Assembly: GCF_002237555.1 (NCBI RefSeq)
Contig: NZ_CP022541.1
Span: 248,001-312,000 of the forward strand
Direction: 5' to 3'
Source: Antarctobacter heliothermus
GTDB taxonomy: Bacteria; Pseudomonadota; Alphaproteobacteria; Rhodobacterales; Rhodobacteraceae
DNA length: 64,000 nucleotides
Below the pieces are notes generated by a model. That model worked only from the letters and a program-made list of their open reading frames with translations. It was not told where the DNA came from and ran no database searches. The translations under genes and the position numbers were made by a program. The first letter of the stretch is position 1. The number at the start of each line of letters is the position of its first letter. This document shows positions 34,237-43,877 of this stretch, one piece after another.

Positions 34237-35636
34237 TCTTCCTTTCCTGCGGGCAGGGTTACGGAGCCGCCCCAGATGGCGGCGGTTGCTTCGGTTTCGG
34301 CCAACCAGTAGTCGCGCTTGGCTTCGGCGGCAGCGAGCCGGGATTCGAGCCCCTCCTGCGCGTCAGCGATCAGCTCGAAGGTCGAGGTCAGCATGCCGTT
34401 GTAGGACAACAATGCAGCCTCATCGATCTGGCGGCGCAGCGGCAAGACCTGGTCTCTCCAGTGACGGGCGATGTTGTGACGGCCCGTTACTGCCTTGTAG
34501 GCCATGCGCGCATCTGAACGGGCATCGATGGCCTGCTGGGCCAGCGTGTTGGCCGCTTGCAGATAGGCCATGCGGCCGCGTTTCGAGACCAGCGGGCCAG
34601 TATCGTACAGCGGAATCTGGAAGTCGAGCGCCAGGACAGGCGCAGTTTCGGTATCACCGTCGGTGCGTTCCAGCTCCGCTCCGGCGACCAGCGCGATGTC
34701 CGACACCATGCGAGTCTGCCCCGTCAGACGATAGTCCAGCGCAATGGCATTCAATTCCAGCTTGCCCGAGGCCAGATCGACCCGATTTGTCAGCGCTAGC
34801 TGTTCGATGTTACTCGCGGCAAGCGGACGGCCGGGCAGGGCAGGCAGGGCATCGGGCACATAGACCGTAGTGTCACTGCCCCAAAGCCCCATGAGGCGCA
34901 GCAGCTTTTCCTTAGCCAGTTGTGCCTCCAGCCGAGCAGCGGCTCGTTCTACGGCCAGTTCGGCGGTAAAGGCATGCTCGCGGGCTTGATCCGCCTTGTT
35001 CATGGCACCGGTGCGGCCAAGTTGCACTGCCAATTCGGAAGCGGCATCCGCCGTGTTCTGGGTCCGGCCGATCAGAGTAGACGCCTCGAAGGCCCCGACC
35101 GCCTCGATCCATGCGCGGCGCGTTTGCACAGCCAGATCGATGGTCTCGGCCAGCGCGGCCAACTCGGCTTGACGGAAGCGGATCTCGGCCAGCTGGGTGC
35201 GCGGCTTCGTGGTGGCAAGTTCAAGAAGCGCACCAGCGACGGTTGCCTCTAGTGTGCGAGTCACATCGCCGGCAAGGCCCGAAACGGATACCCCGACACT
35301 GGGCACAGGACCCATTGCGACCTCCCACAAGTCCGTCGATGACAACCCAAGCTCGGCAAAGCTCGACTGAAGCGCCCGATTGTTGATCAGCGCGACCTGC
35401 ACCGCCGTGTCAGCGCTGATGGTCTTGCCGTGCACCAGAGCGTGCACGCGCTTTTCTGTGCCTTCAAGCTCGGCGGCAGACTGGTTCCACACAGGCGCTG
35501 CCCCGACTGCGCGGCGCGCGCCGATTTCGACAGCGGCAAATCCGGCACGCTCTGCCTTTGCGCGCTCGATGACAGCGGGGTTGGCACAGGCCGCCACCAA
35601 GAGGACGGAGCTCAGGAGCAACGGTAGTTTTTTCAT
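34233..35636 (-). CDS. TolC-family outer-membrane efflux lipoprotein
   Basis: 467 residues. Signal with lipobox VAAC (Cys17). Two repeated helical outer-membrane efflux domains with the TolC-family pattern (LINNRALQSSFAELGLSSTD; QIPLYDTGPLVSKRGRMAYL near the end). No RND or membrane-fusion gene is next to it, so it may serve as a stand-alone CopB-like outer-membrane component for copper export (inference). Overlaps both neighbours by four bases. Confidence 0.87.
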   Translation of the reverse strand: MKKLPLLLSSVLLVAACANPAVIERAKAERAGFAAVEIGARRAVGAAPVWNQSAAELEGTEKRVHALVHGKTISADTAVQVALINNRALQSSFAELGLSSTDLWEVAMGPVPSVGVSVSGLAGDVTRTLEATVAGALLELATTKPRTQLAEIRFRQAELAALAETIDLAVQTRRAWIEAVGAFEASTLIGRTQNTADAASELAVQLGRTGAMNKADQAREHAFTAELAVERAAARLEAQLAKEKLLRLMGLWGSDTTVYVPDALPALPGRPLAASNIEQLALTNRVDLASGKLELNAIALDYRLTGQTRMVSDIALVAGAELERTDGDTETAPVLALDFQIPLYDTGPLVSKRGRMAYLQAANTLAQQAIDARSDARMAYKAVTGRHNIARHWRDQVLPLRRQIDEAALLSYNGMLTSTFELIADAQEGLESRLAAAEAKRDYWLAETEATAAIWGGSVTLPAGKEE

Positions 35637-35848
35637 TCTCCGCCCTCCCGCTGTGCGTCGTTCAAGCTGCGCCAGTCGGCAGGCTCCTGAACGCGGTAGC
35701 CCATGTAGGCCACAGCCGGTCCAGGTTGCGCCATGGTCGCAGGGGTCGTCTTTGCCGCCGCCGTTAGCCCGGGCGCGGTGTCAAGCTCGGGGAGTGCTGA
35801 ACACGCGCCCACGAGCAGCGGCAATCCAGCCGCAATAGCAAGTTTCAT
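35633..35848 (-). CDS. Small lipoprotein
   Basis: 71 residues with lipobox LVGAC (Cys16) and a Pro/Ala-rich mature part ending EPADWRSLNDAQREGGE. First gene of the operon with tolC and the oxidase; overlaps tolC by four bases. No family recognised, but such small lipoproteins are usual at the head of this type of copper operon. Confidence 0.72.
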   Translation of the reverse strand: MKLAIAAGLPLLVGACSALPELDTAPGLTAAAKTTPATMAQPGPAVAYMGYRVQEPADWRSLNDAQREGGE

Positions 35849-35909
35849 TGGTAGTCCCTTATGTGTCAGATGCAGTTATCCGCGGGCGAAAAGCCGCGGC
35901 GGGGCTGCA

Positions 35910-36245
35910 TCAGGCACGTGGGGGGCGCTGCAAACCTTCGGGAATTGCAGTGATGACGAGAGAGACCATGTCCCAGGATCGGACAGACAATTGGACGTCA
36001 AACGGCAACTCAGCATCGGCTGAGCCGATGTCGCCAAGGACGCAGATGTGCGATGCACAATGATCCGAAACGTTGTCGACTGCTTGGTCCGCCGCATGAC
36101 CGGCTTGATCGTGAGCTTGTTCAATCGGCGCATCATGCGTGTCACAGAGGATCATCGCAGACGCATTTGACGGTGTGAGTGACACAGCCAACAAAATGGC
36201 AATGACCTGAAGCGTCACAAGAAAGATCCGAATCCAGTACGACAT
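35910..36245 (-). CDS. Exported protein with His/Cys motif, unknown family
   Basis: 111 residues starting MSYWIRIFLVTLQVIAILLA. After the signal: CDTHDAPIEQAHDQAGHAAD and DHCASHICVL, with His and Cys that could bind metal. Resembles DUF2946-type small proteins of copper clusters only in layout. The start is chosen at the ATG with the hydrophobic leader; a longer frame would add 15 residues before it. Confidence 0.55.
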   Translation of the reverse strand: MSYWIRIFLVTLQVIAILLAVSLTPSNASAMILCDTHDAPIEQAHDQAGHAADQAVDNVSDHCASHICVLGDIGSADAELPFDVQLSVRSWDMVSLVITAIPEGLQRPPRA

Positions 36246-36299
36246 GCCTAAATGGCATATGCGAGAAATTGGCACTCGGCAAGTAACCAAAGCGTGCGA

Positions 36300-36698
36300 T
36301 CACGATTTGCCTTGTCGGCCGGTCAGGAGACTGAAAAAAGGCACTTTTCCGTGCGTCACCTTCTCAACGTCTTGTCGCCTGTCCGCAGACCCATTGCGAG
36401 CATCATCAGCTTCTCGGTCAGCGGCGCAAACCCCAAGGGCACATTTGACGACCCTCCGGCGCATGCGCAGTTCGTCATAGCCACCGATGCGTTCTCCGTC
36501 GATGAAGGCCTGCGGCGTGGTTTCGACTCCGTGCTCTTCCTTGAAAGCGTCGGTTTGCTTGCGTGTTTCCAGGTGGTGGTCATCGACGGAATAACCCTGA
36601 CGTTCCAGCAGGTCCTTTGACATCAACCGAAAGGGGCCGAGGTGGTCTGGCATGACCATGCGATAGAGGGTGGTGGTTTGCGTATCCTTGCGCATCAT
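36300..36698 (-). pseudogene. Degenerate glutaredoxin
   Basis: The N-terminal 75 residues follow the glutaredoxin pattern: TTLYRMVMPDH, SKDLLERQGYSVDDHHLETR, EEHGVETTPQAFIDGERIGG. The catalytic Cys is absent: the active site reads DHLGPF where the family has a CP motif. After GGYDEL the sequence turns into an Arg-rich tail unlike any glutaredoxin, which suggests a frameshift. Overlaps the DUF305 gene by four bases. Probably inactive. Confidence 0.65.
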
Positions 36699-37519
36699 TG
36701 GCCGCCTTCGCAGGTATAATGGCCGCGGAACCCGGCGATGTAATCCGGCCCGGCTGTGACGATCAGATCGAACAGGTCACCACCTTGGCGGATCTCGGCG
36801 CTCAGCGGATCGGCTGCAAAGCGGTCAGACTGCCGATCGAGCCGCACGAGGTCGCTGCTAATCTTCATCACCGCCGCGTCGCTGCCCACCGCCAGAACGG
36901 CAGGGCTGGAGGCGGTATAGGTAAAGCGGCAGGTGGCGCCTTCGGGCAGGGCCGTGGCGATGTCTGCCCCGGTCAGGAATTCGGGATCGACCGTGGCGAT
37001 CACCTCGGTTGACAGGGCCTGTGCTGCATCGACCACCTCTGGCGCGGAGGTTTCACCGTTCGGCGCGGTCTCGCCATTGGCGGAAATGTCCGCGATCAGA
37101 TAGCGCATCTCGGCGATCTCCTTGTCCTGCGCATAGACAATGGCCTTAACCAGTTTCGCCACGCGCGGGTCGGTGATCTCGGCCCGCGAGGAAGTCATGA
37201 TCGCGATGGAGTGATGCGGGATCATCGCCCGCATGAAGGACCGGTCCTGCACCGTCGCCTGGCCGCGCACCAGCCAAAGGCTAAGCGCAAAGACGAGCAC
37301 CGAGCCGACGAAGATCGCGATGTTCGCCGCCCGGTTGGCATACATGCCCAGCATGAAGGACAGCATGACAAAGGCCATCACCGCCCCCATCAGCACCGCC
37401 ATGTAGGCGCGCGTCTCGGAAAAGAAGACATGTCCCATTAGGTAGGTATTCAGATACATCAGGACGAACATCACTATGGTCGATGTGCCGATCATCAAGA
37501 GGAATCGTGTGTAGTGCAT
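36695..37519 (-). CDS. DUF305-containing membrane protein
   Basis: 274 residues: three N-terminal membrane spans (about 5-27, 37-57, 62-84), then the DUF305 (CopM-like, ferritin-like) signature SFMRAMIPHHSIAIM, followed by an extra C-terminal domain (about 165-274, beginning LTGADIATALPEGATCRFTY and ending GHYTCEGGQ). CopM-type DUF305 proteins bind Cu(I). The C-terminal extension is not recognised. First gene of the unit with the broken glutaredoxin. Confidence 0.85.
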   Translation of the reverse strand: MHYTRFLLMIGTSTIVMFVLMYLNTYLMGHVFFSETRAYMAVLMGAVMAFVMLSFMLGMYANRAANIAIFVGSVLVFALSLWLVRGQATVQDRSFMRAMIPHHSIAIMTSSRAEITDPRVAKLVKAIVYAQDKEIAEMRYLIADISANGETAPNGETSAPEVVDAAQALSTEVIATVDPEFLTGADIATALPEGATCRFTYTASSPAVLAVGSDAAVMKISSDLVRLDRQSDRFAADPLSAEIRQGGDLFDLIVTAGPDYIAGFRGHYTCEGGQ

Positions 37520-37715
37520 AGTCTGGGCTCCCTTCGATAAAGGTTAATTAGGCAAACGACCTTCCAGCGCTGGAAAGTTCCGCAGCCCGCCGGGATCGCG
37601 GAAAATTCGTGGTTTTCCGGGAACAAACCGGTCGCGCGCGAGGCCCTCACGCAAGTGTGACTCCCCTTTCAAGCGGCGCACTCGTGTTCTGGAAGGGCAC
37701 AGAAAAGGAGCGCCC

Positions 37716-38297
37716 ATGAGCCAATTCACACGTCGATCCTTGCTCGTCGCCGGGACGGCGGCACTGACCACGCCCCGGTTGGCGCTGGCGCACAAAGTCA
37801 CGCTGCCCGATCACTTCAACCCCACGGCCGTCCAGACCGGCCGCACGGACTGGCTGCCCGGGGAAGTCCATGTCGTGCCAGACGAATTCCACCTGTTCCT
37901 GATGGGACTGGACGGGGCGGCGATCCGCTATGGCGTGGGCGTCGGGCGCAAGGGGTTGTACGAGACCGGAGTCTTCACCGTTGCGCGCAAGGCCAAGTGG
38001 CCGTGGTGGCGCCCGACCCAGTCGATGATCCGCCGCGATCCGGGGAAATACGCCAAGTACAAGAATGGCATGAAGGGCGGTCCGAACAACCCACTGGGCG
38101 CGCGGGCGCTGTACCTGTATGATGATCAAGGGCGTGACACCTACCTGCGCATCCACGGCACCAACGCGCCCTCAACCATCGGCAGCGCCGTATCGAATGG
38201 CTGCGCGCGGCTGACTAACGAGCACGTCAAGGACCTGTACGACCGGGTCGAGATCGGCGCCCGCGTCACCCTGCATCCTAAGGTGACAACCGCCTGA
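37716..38297 (+). CDS. L,D-transpeptidase (YkuD fold), Tat-exported
   Basis: 193 residues starting MSQFTRRSLLVAGTAALTTP. The catalytic elements are IHGTNAPS (H147) and VSNGCARL (Cys163). Paralogous to the enzyme at 16393 but with a different N-terminal half. Probable cell-wall cross-linker. Followed directly by an IS6 element. GAAAAGGAGC precedes the ATG by a few bases. Confidence 0.88.
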   Translation: MSQFTRRSLLVAGTAALTTPRLALAHKVTLPDHFNPTAVQTGRTDWLPGEVHVVPDEFHLFLMGLDGAAIRYGVGVGRKGLYETGVFTVARKAKWPWWRPTQSMIRRDPGKYAKYKNGMKGGPNNPLGARALYLYDDQGRDTYLRIHGTNAPSTIGSAVSNGCARLTNEHVKDLYDRVEIGARVTLHPKVTTA

Positions 38298-38339
38298 GCC
38301 GTCGCCTCGCGGGTTGAACCAGGGCGCACGGTATTGGAG

Positions 38340-39147
38340 GGCATTGCCAACTTGCTGAAGCCCCTGGGGGCGTCTAGCGCTTTGGCATGATGGTACCAGC
38401 TGAGATGCCACGCCTGAAAGGCTATCGTTTTCCTCGTGAAGTCGTGGCCTTTGCCGTTTGGGCCTATCATCGCTTCGCGCTCAGCACGGCGGACGTCGAA
38501 AACCTGCTGGCTGAACGCGGTGTAACCGTCAGCCGGGAAACCGTGCGCAAATGGGTGAATCGATCTGACCGCATTTCGACGATTGCATCAAGCGTGACTG
38601 TCCCACCGCTGCAGACAAATGGCACCTAGACGAAGTCGTCGTTCCGATCAACGGCATGAAGCAGTGGTTGTGGCGAGCGGTGGACGCGAATGGGGATGTG
38701 CTGGATATCCTTGTGCAACCACGCCGAAATGCCAAAGCCGCCAATCGCTTACTTGCCCGGCTGATCGCCTGCTATGGCAAGCCGTGTGTCGTCGTGACTG
38801 ACAAATTGCGCAGTTACATCAAACCGATCCGTGCTCTCGCGCCTGAAGCCGATCACCGGGCACATAAAGGGCTCACCAACCGCATAGAAGGGTCACACCG
38901 ACCAATCCGGAAGCGAGAGAAGGTCAAGGGCCGGTTCAAATCGATCCGGCAGGCGCAAAGGTTCCTCGCGGCCCACGATCAAATCAATACAATTTTCAGA
39001 CCTTGTCGCTTTCGCCTCTCCACCGCCTCATACCGCCATGCAAGATCCGTTGCCTTCGGCCTGTGGCACAACTATGCGCTCGAAATGACCGCCTGACACA
39101 AACACCCCTAGCGGCCGCCTCATGCTGCTGCTGTCAAGTTGGCAATC
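38340..39147 (+). mobile_element. IS6-family element with frameshifted transposase
   Basis: Terminal repeats GGCATTGCCAACTTG (38340) and its complement CAAGTTGGCAAT (39135-39146). The transposase gene (38387-39096) has a one-base loss near 38562: N-terminal half RFPREVVAFAVWAYHRFALS in one frame, C-terminal half LWRAVDANGDVLDILVQPRR in another. Inactive unless supplied in trans. Confidence 0.82.
38387..39096 (+). pseudogene. IS6-family transposase, frameshifted
   Basis: The DDE elements WHLDEVV, VVTDKLRSY and the C-terminal Glu (NRIEGSHRPIRKRE) are visible but lie in two frames. The shift falls between WVNRSD and WLWRAVD, within the segment that normally reads RFGPHFADCIKRDRP. Confidence 0.85.
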
Positions 39148-39151
39148 CCCC

Positions 39152-39276
39152 ACCGTCTCATACCGCCACGCAAGGTCAGATGCCTTCGACCTGTGGGACC
39201 GATTTGCGCTTGAAATGACCGCCTGAAAAAATCACCCCTGAGGCCCATTACAGGTAGGTGCCGCTAAGTTGGCAAT
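39152..39276 (+). mobile_element. 3' end remnant of another IS6 element
   Basis: About 125 bases are a near copy of the end of the preceding IS6 (SYRHARSDAFDLWDRFALE segment and terminal CTAAGTTGGCAATGG). Only the end survives, so a second IS6 copy once abutted this one. Confidence 0.75.
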
Positions 39277-39579
39277 GGCGGTTCCAGACGCGCCATCTGC
39301 GCGTCGCTCAGTCAGAAGAGATCAGACATGTCACCACTCGTTTTCCGAACACTGAATCATGCCCGCCAGCCGAAATCAATGGGTCCTGAGCCTTCTGTAT
39401 CTCCGGTTTGCTATCCTGATCCCGTCACCGACCTTGGCCGAGGCCGGTGACGGGACGGTGTTTGGCGTCTGAGCCTTGTGGCGTTGACCACGTTTCCTAG
39501 CGAGCCAGCACCGTCTCTCTTCATCGTCTCGAACAGTTGAATGCGGCCGATCAGGACCGCGGAGCAGAAGGAAGAGAGT

Positions 39580-40539
39580 ATGAGCAAAATATCACAGGCA
39601 AGGATCATCGGTATAGATGTCAGCCGGGATTGGTTGGATATTCACTGTCTGCCAGAAGGCAAGCGCGCGCGGCTGCCGAACAAGACTGAGGGTCACGAGC
39701 AAGTCGCTCAACTCGCTCTTGAACTGGGTGCGCTGGTTTGCTTCGAGGCCACTGGCGGTCAGGAATGGCGGCTATGGTCCGCCCTGGATGTTTGCGGAAT
39801 CGCAACCCGGCAATTGCCACCCGCCCAGATCAAAGCATTCGCCGCCAGCCGGGGCACACGGGCCAAAACGGACCGGATCGACGCAGAGCTCATCGCGCGG
39901 TTCATGATGTTTCGCCCGGATGCGGGACGCGTACTGCCACATGAAAAGCTGCGTCTTCTCAGGGCTTTGGCGTCAAAGCGTGGGCAGTTAGTCGAGACAC
40001 GCAAACGGCTTCTGGCGCAGATCAAGGCGCATGGGAAGCTGGGATCGGCGGATATGTTTGATGCCATGAACGCCGAGTTGAAAGACCTTCTTGATCGCCA
40101 GATTGCAGGGTTGGAGGTGCGGATCGAGCAGACCCTGGCCTCGGATGATGAATTGGCGAGAACTGCCGACATCCTGCGTTCCGTTCCCGGGATCGGCCCC
40201 GTCGCCAGCACTATGCTGATCGCCGAGATGCCCGAACTCGGCCAACTCTCGGGTGAGCAGGCCGCCGCGCTGGCGGGCCTGGCTCCGATCGCACATGACA
40301 GTGGTGCCATGCGCGGCAAGCGCGCCATCGGAGGCGGCCGCCGACTATTACGACACGTGATGTTCCAGGCGGCGCTCGTCGCCAGCCATCACATCCGGCT
40401 CCTGAAAACCTTCGCCGACCGTCTTCGTGCCGCCGGAAAACCACACAAGGTTGTCATCACAGCCGTCGCCCGCAAGCTCGTCACAATCGCAAACGCGCTT
40501 TGCAAATCTCGTCTCAAATGGTCCAATCAGGCCGCCTGA
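39580..40539 (+). CDS. IS110-family transposase (second type)
   Basis: 319 residues from ATG 39580. RuvC-like N-terminal domain (IIGIDVSRDWLDIHCLPEG, KTDRIDAELIARF) and transposase_20 domain (RSVPGIGPVASTMLIAEMPE). Intact. Distinct from the element at 26651. The flanking noncoding parts of the element are probably 39277-39579 and about 40540-40570, but no ends could be fixed. Confidence 0.88.
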   Translation: MSKISQARIIGIDVSRDWLDIHCLPEGKRARLPNKTEGHEQVAQLALELGALVCFEATGGQEWRLWSALDVCGIATRQLPPAQIKAFAASRGTRAKTDRIDAELIARFMMFRPDAGRVLPHEKLRLLRALASKRGQLVETRKRLLAQIKAHGKLGSADMFDAMNAELKDLLDRQIAGLEVRIEQTLASDDELARTADILRSVPGIGPVASTMLIAEMPELGQLSGEQAAALAGLAPIAHDSGAMRGKRAIGGGRRLLRHVMFQAALVASHHIRLLKTFADRLRAAGKPHKVVITAVARKLVTIANALCKSRLKWSNQAA

Positions 40540-40970
40540 GAAATACAGTTGCTAGAAAAATTCTTGAATCCATCGATTTCGTCACACTCAATCTTTTCAG
40601 TAGAAAGCCTTCACTTGAAAATCCATTCGCTAAACTAATCATGCCTCCGAACAGTATCGTCGAAGAGTTCGTCCACGCGTGGCATCCTGGACAAAAACAG
40701 TCGATTCCGCCGGTGACAGAAACGTCTGAGTTCTGTCCGTATGTGTTGCACAACAGACCTTCGTTCCATCGGGCCATCCGGCAGCTACGCGGGACGAAGC
40801 AGGTTTTCACTGTACTACGCGCACATGTCGGGTTTGGCGAAAATCAGCATGAGAGATAAGACCGGTCAACAAGTTTGACACCGTGACATCCCTGCGGTCG
40901 ACCGCCGCCGTCGTCATGTGGGAGCATCGTCCGCATAAGAGAGAGACTATGACGATATCGACCAGTCGAA
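40540..40970. other. Region without a recognisable gene
   Basis: About 430 bases, partly AT-rich, between the IS110 gene and the sigma factor gene. Short frames on both strands lack family matches and ribosome binding sites. No hairpin of note. Confidence 0.35.
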
Positions 40971-41678
40971 TCATAAACGCAAATCGGCTTTAAGTTTTGC
41001 CACGACCCGATCTGCCAGATCAGCACAACGCGCACCATCGAACGGGAAGATCGCGTCGAAGCCACCCTGGGTGCGCTCTTCAAGCGCGATGCGCAGGCGA
41101 CGACGTGCGCGGAACAGGCGTGTCTTGACGGTGATCGGGTTGAGCGACAGATCGTGGGCGATGGCGAGAATGCTCATGTTCTCGACCTCTCGCATCAGAA
41201 ATGGCAGGCGTAAATCCGGCGGCAGATGTGCTACAGCGCTTTCGAGAAAGGCGCGCACCTGCGCCCGTCCAAGTGCGGCCTCCGGCCTGTTGGGGTGCTG
41301 GCCTGGAAATGCGAGGATGGAGTCGGAGGCCTTTTGATCTTCGGTCACAGTATCATATTCCTCCTGTGGCCGAACGCGCCGGAGATGCATCCTTGCCGTA
41401 TTGATGGCGATGCGGGTGATCCAGGTGGAAAACCGGGCCTCGGCGCGAAAGTTATCGAGTTTGGTAAAAGCCTTCAGATAGGTTTCCTGCACCACTTCCT
41501 CGGCGTCAGCATCGCTTGCGACGATGCCGCGCGCAATTCGAAACAGACGCGGATTCATGCGCCGGATCAACTCGCGCACGGCGGCTTCGTCCCCGCCTTT
41601 CGCACTTGTCACAAGCTCGGCCTCTGGGGTGGCTGGCCCCGTAGGTGCAATGCCTTGATGGCGTAGCTGGGCGGTCAA
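40971..41678 (-). CDS. ECF-type RNA polymerase sigma factor
   Basis: 235 residues. Sigma-70 region 2 (LIRRMNPRLFRIARGIV, DAEEVVQETYLKAF) and region 4 (LPPDLRLPFLMREVENMSIL, VKTRLFRARRRLRIAL) are clear. A C-terminal tail of about 40 residues (GGFDAIFPFDGARCADLADR) is unusual; its lone Cys might sense redox or metal. No anti-sigma gene is next to it; it follows a cupredoxin gene with a four-base overlap, so the two are translationally coupled. Confidence 0.9.
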   Translation of the reverse strand: MTAQLRHQGIAPTGPATPEAELVTSAKGGDEAAVRELIRRMNPRLFRIARGIVASDADAEEVVQETYLKAFTKLDNFRAEARFSTWITRIAINTARMHLRRVRPQEEYDTVTEDQKASDSILAFPGQHPNRPEAALGRAQVRAFLESAVAHLPPDLRLPFLMREVENMSILAIAHDLSLNPITVKTRLFRARRRLRIALEERTQGGFDAIFPFDGARCADLADRVVAKLKADLRL

Positions 41679-42205
41679 GCGCTATCCTCCTGTTCGATCC
41701 GTCCACGGTTGAGGATATCCTCGACCGCCGGAAGGTTCCCCAGAACCTCGGGCGACACGTCTTCGGTGTCGGAGCTGGGCCCTTCCCAGCCTGTGTCACC
41801 CGGATTTCCCACCACGATGCGCCCGACCATGCCCGCCATCTCATGCGGGATACAGTAGTAATCGTAGACGCCCGGCACCGTGAACGTCACCTCGAAGTTT
41901 TCATCCGGCAGAAGAAAGTCGCTGTCCCAGGGGCGCGCGGCCTTCGGAATACGGCGGGTGCGATCAAAGTTATCGGGATGATAGGCCGTGGCGGTATGGC
42001 TATTGCCCGGATCGCGGTTGACGAAGCGGATGGTCGTGTTTGCTTCGACCGCAAGGCCATGAGGCCGAAACCAGACGCCCTCACCGCGCGCGGTGCCGCG
42101 CATTTCAATCACTTCTACCCGACCGGCACGCACGATTGCGGGCATCGAGAGAGTGGCAAGGATGCCACCCCCCAATGCCAAGATCCTTCGGCGTGCGAGG
42201 ATCAT
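41675..42205 (-). CDS. Exported plastocyanin-like cupredoxin
   Basis: 176 residues starting MILARRRILALGGGILATLS (Tat- or Sec-type signal). The type 1 copper ligands are GNSHTATAYHP (His), YDYYCIPHEMAGMVG (Cys, His, Met). The C-terminal 35 residues are acidic and may be an interaction tail. Sits between the DUF5602-like gene and the sigma factor gene with four-base overlaps on both sides. It could transfer electrons or sense copper for the sigma factor (inference). Confidence 0.87.
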   Translation of the reverse strand: MILARRRILALGGGILATLSMPAIVRAGRVEVIEMRGTARGEGVWFRPHGLAVEANTTIRFVNRDPGNSHTATAYHPDNFDRTRRIPKAARPWDSDFLLPDENFEVTFTVPGVYDYYCIPHEMAGMVGRIVVGNPGDTGWEGPSSDTEDVSPEVLGNLPAVEDILNRGRIEQEDSA

Positions 42206-42621
42206 TGCGCCAACCGTCCCTTGGCGTCGGCATCGTGATAAAGCACGATGTGGGCGTGCGGTTCGTCTACACCCGGATGGCCCGCATTGTAATAGACGTC
42301 CACCGACGTGACCTCATGCAAGCCGACGTGCAGGTCATTGTAGGCCGTGCCGTTCGAGAGTGCTTCCAGCGGTGTCATGTAAACCGTCGCGGACAGCTTG
42401 CCGTCGTGGTCATAGGCCAGGAACGGACCGGCCGGCAGCGTGTCCGGCACAACGAACAGGGTGCCGAGACCCGGCAGGAATTCGGGGAGCGGCAACACGT
42501 CGCTGACCTGCACGTAAGGATCGCCCGGAGGCGATTCTTTAAGAGCTTCAGTATCGTGCGCAAACGCGAGGCCTGCGGACATGGTCAACAACGTCGCGCC
42601 GAGCATACAGAATCTTAACAT
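42202..42621 (-). CDS. Exported DUF5602-like protein
   Basis: 139 residues with a signal peptide (cleavage after GLAFA). The body has PEFLPGLGTLFVVPDTLPAG, GPFLAYDHDGKLSATVYM and VDVYYNAGHPGVDEPHAHIV, a layout like DUF5602 (TTHB210-type) periplasmic proteins. The late His residues (PHAHIVLYHD) could hold metal. First gene of the sigma-factor operon. Confidence 0.65.
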   Translation of the reverse strand: MLRFCMLGATLLTMSAGLAFAHDTEALKESPPGDPYVQVSDVLPLPEFLPGLGTLFVVPDTLPAGPFLAYDHDGKLSATVYMTPLEALSNGTAYNDLHVGLHEVTSVDVYYNAGHPGVDEPHAHIVLYHDADAKGRLAQ

Positions 42622-42777
42622 TCAATTTTCCTTTCAGTGTTTTCAGTGTCATGAGCAGCGCCATTCCTTGGGTGCTCATGACGTTGGATGCTGCAAGTTC
42701 GGAAAGGTTCCCGGCTTTCTCTTGCCGAAATGTTATTCCACTCGTTCGACCGGTCGGGAGGGTAGGCGGCAACGACC

Positions 42778-43329
42778 GTGCGCTCCTCTCTAAGCAAGGA
42801 AGGGTTCCGGCTGGAGCAGCCGGATACCGTGGGCGAGGACAGGTCGTCCTATAAGCTTTCGGCGAACGATGCTCTGCAATGGTTAAGTCGCCGCCGCGGG
42901 TTCATCCCGAACGCCACCGATCCATCCCCTGATCGACACCGTATCGCGATCCGCGAGACGCTTGCCGATTTATCCATTCCGTTCCCAACGGCGGTGACGC
43001 GAACGGCCGAGCTTGCCGGTCTCTCGGACATGAAAGGATCAGGGATAGACCCGGAGTGGTATGTCGGACTGGTCGAAGGGCTCGCGGTTGTTCCTGATGT
43101 CGAGGCTCTCGTTGCGCTGGCGGCTGCACTTGATGTTCCGCCCGCCGACTTCGCTGCGCGGGGGGGCGTCATTTTCTGGAGCTTGAAACGAGCTAATGCT
43201 TGGCAGATGCAATGGGAAGGGGGTGCCAAGGCATGCCCTTCTTCCGTCGAATGTTCCGTGTTCACTCTTCCCTTTTTGCAGGATGCTCAGCGTAGCGTTT
43301 GCGGCAACTGGTGGAGGTTCGGGTCGTAA
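42778..43329 (+). CDS. Hypothetical protein, doubtful
   Basis: 183 codons. The middle part (AGLSDMKGSGIDPEWYVGLVEG to ALAAALDVPPADFAARGG) looks helical and vaguely like an XRE-type helix-turn-helix. The start and the Cys/Ser-rich end look random. No ribosome binding site. It may be a decayed gene or a chance frame. Confidence 0.25.
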   Translation: MRSSLSKEGFRLEQPDTVGEDRSSYKLSANDALQWLSRRRGFIPNATDPSPDRHRIAIRETLADLSIPFPTAVTRTAELAGLSDMKGSGIDPEWYVGLVEGLAVVPDVEALVALAAALDVPPADFAARGGVIFWSLKRANAWQMQWEGGAKACPSSVECSVFTLPFLQDAQRSVCGNWWRFGS

Positions 43330-43877
43330 AAATGGAATGCGGAGCTCATTGACTACCAGTCCGGCAAGACAAACACGAGATGCCCGTTCGCACGTTGCAG
43401 GCGAGTGCCGCAGATGGTCGGCAGGACTAGACCGCGCTTGTTATTGGATGGCCCCCACACTATTGTCTCTGATAGCTTCAGGTGGCGGGACTTACTGCGT
43501 GATCCTTGGGTCGAGCAGGATGCTGTAGCTGCGCACCTCGAAAGAGGTTCGGTAAACCACGGTAAGGCGCACCCGCTTCAATACACAAAAGCTCAGTATG
43601 GGTTTTCGGATTTACGAGAGCTGGCATTCTCCGGTTCGAAGATCGACCGAGAAACCTGTTTGATGTCGCACGACCAAAATCTGCAGCGCTTATGGCGAGC
43701 CTCAATCGGTGAATGACCGGTTCGGGAAAAAAGACGATGGCGTTGGCGAGTGAGGGAAGAAGCGCCCGTGGCAACTGCGAGCAGATCACCGTAGCTCACG
43801 CTATACGACACGGATGTCGGATCTTTCGGTGGTGAGGTAATATAAGGGTGCAATTGCAAGCCGATAAAGCGAAAGAA
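43330..43877. other. Region without a recognisable gene
   Basis: Short frames only; one plus-strand stretch (43405-43716) has no family and no ribosome binding site. No repeats of note. Confidence 0.35.

Noticed and set aside
40500..40859. A 119-codon plus-strand frame after the IS110 transposase
   Set aside because: Starts inside the transposase gene, lacks a ribosome binding site and any recognisable family.
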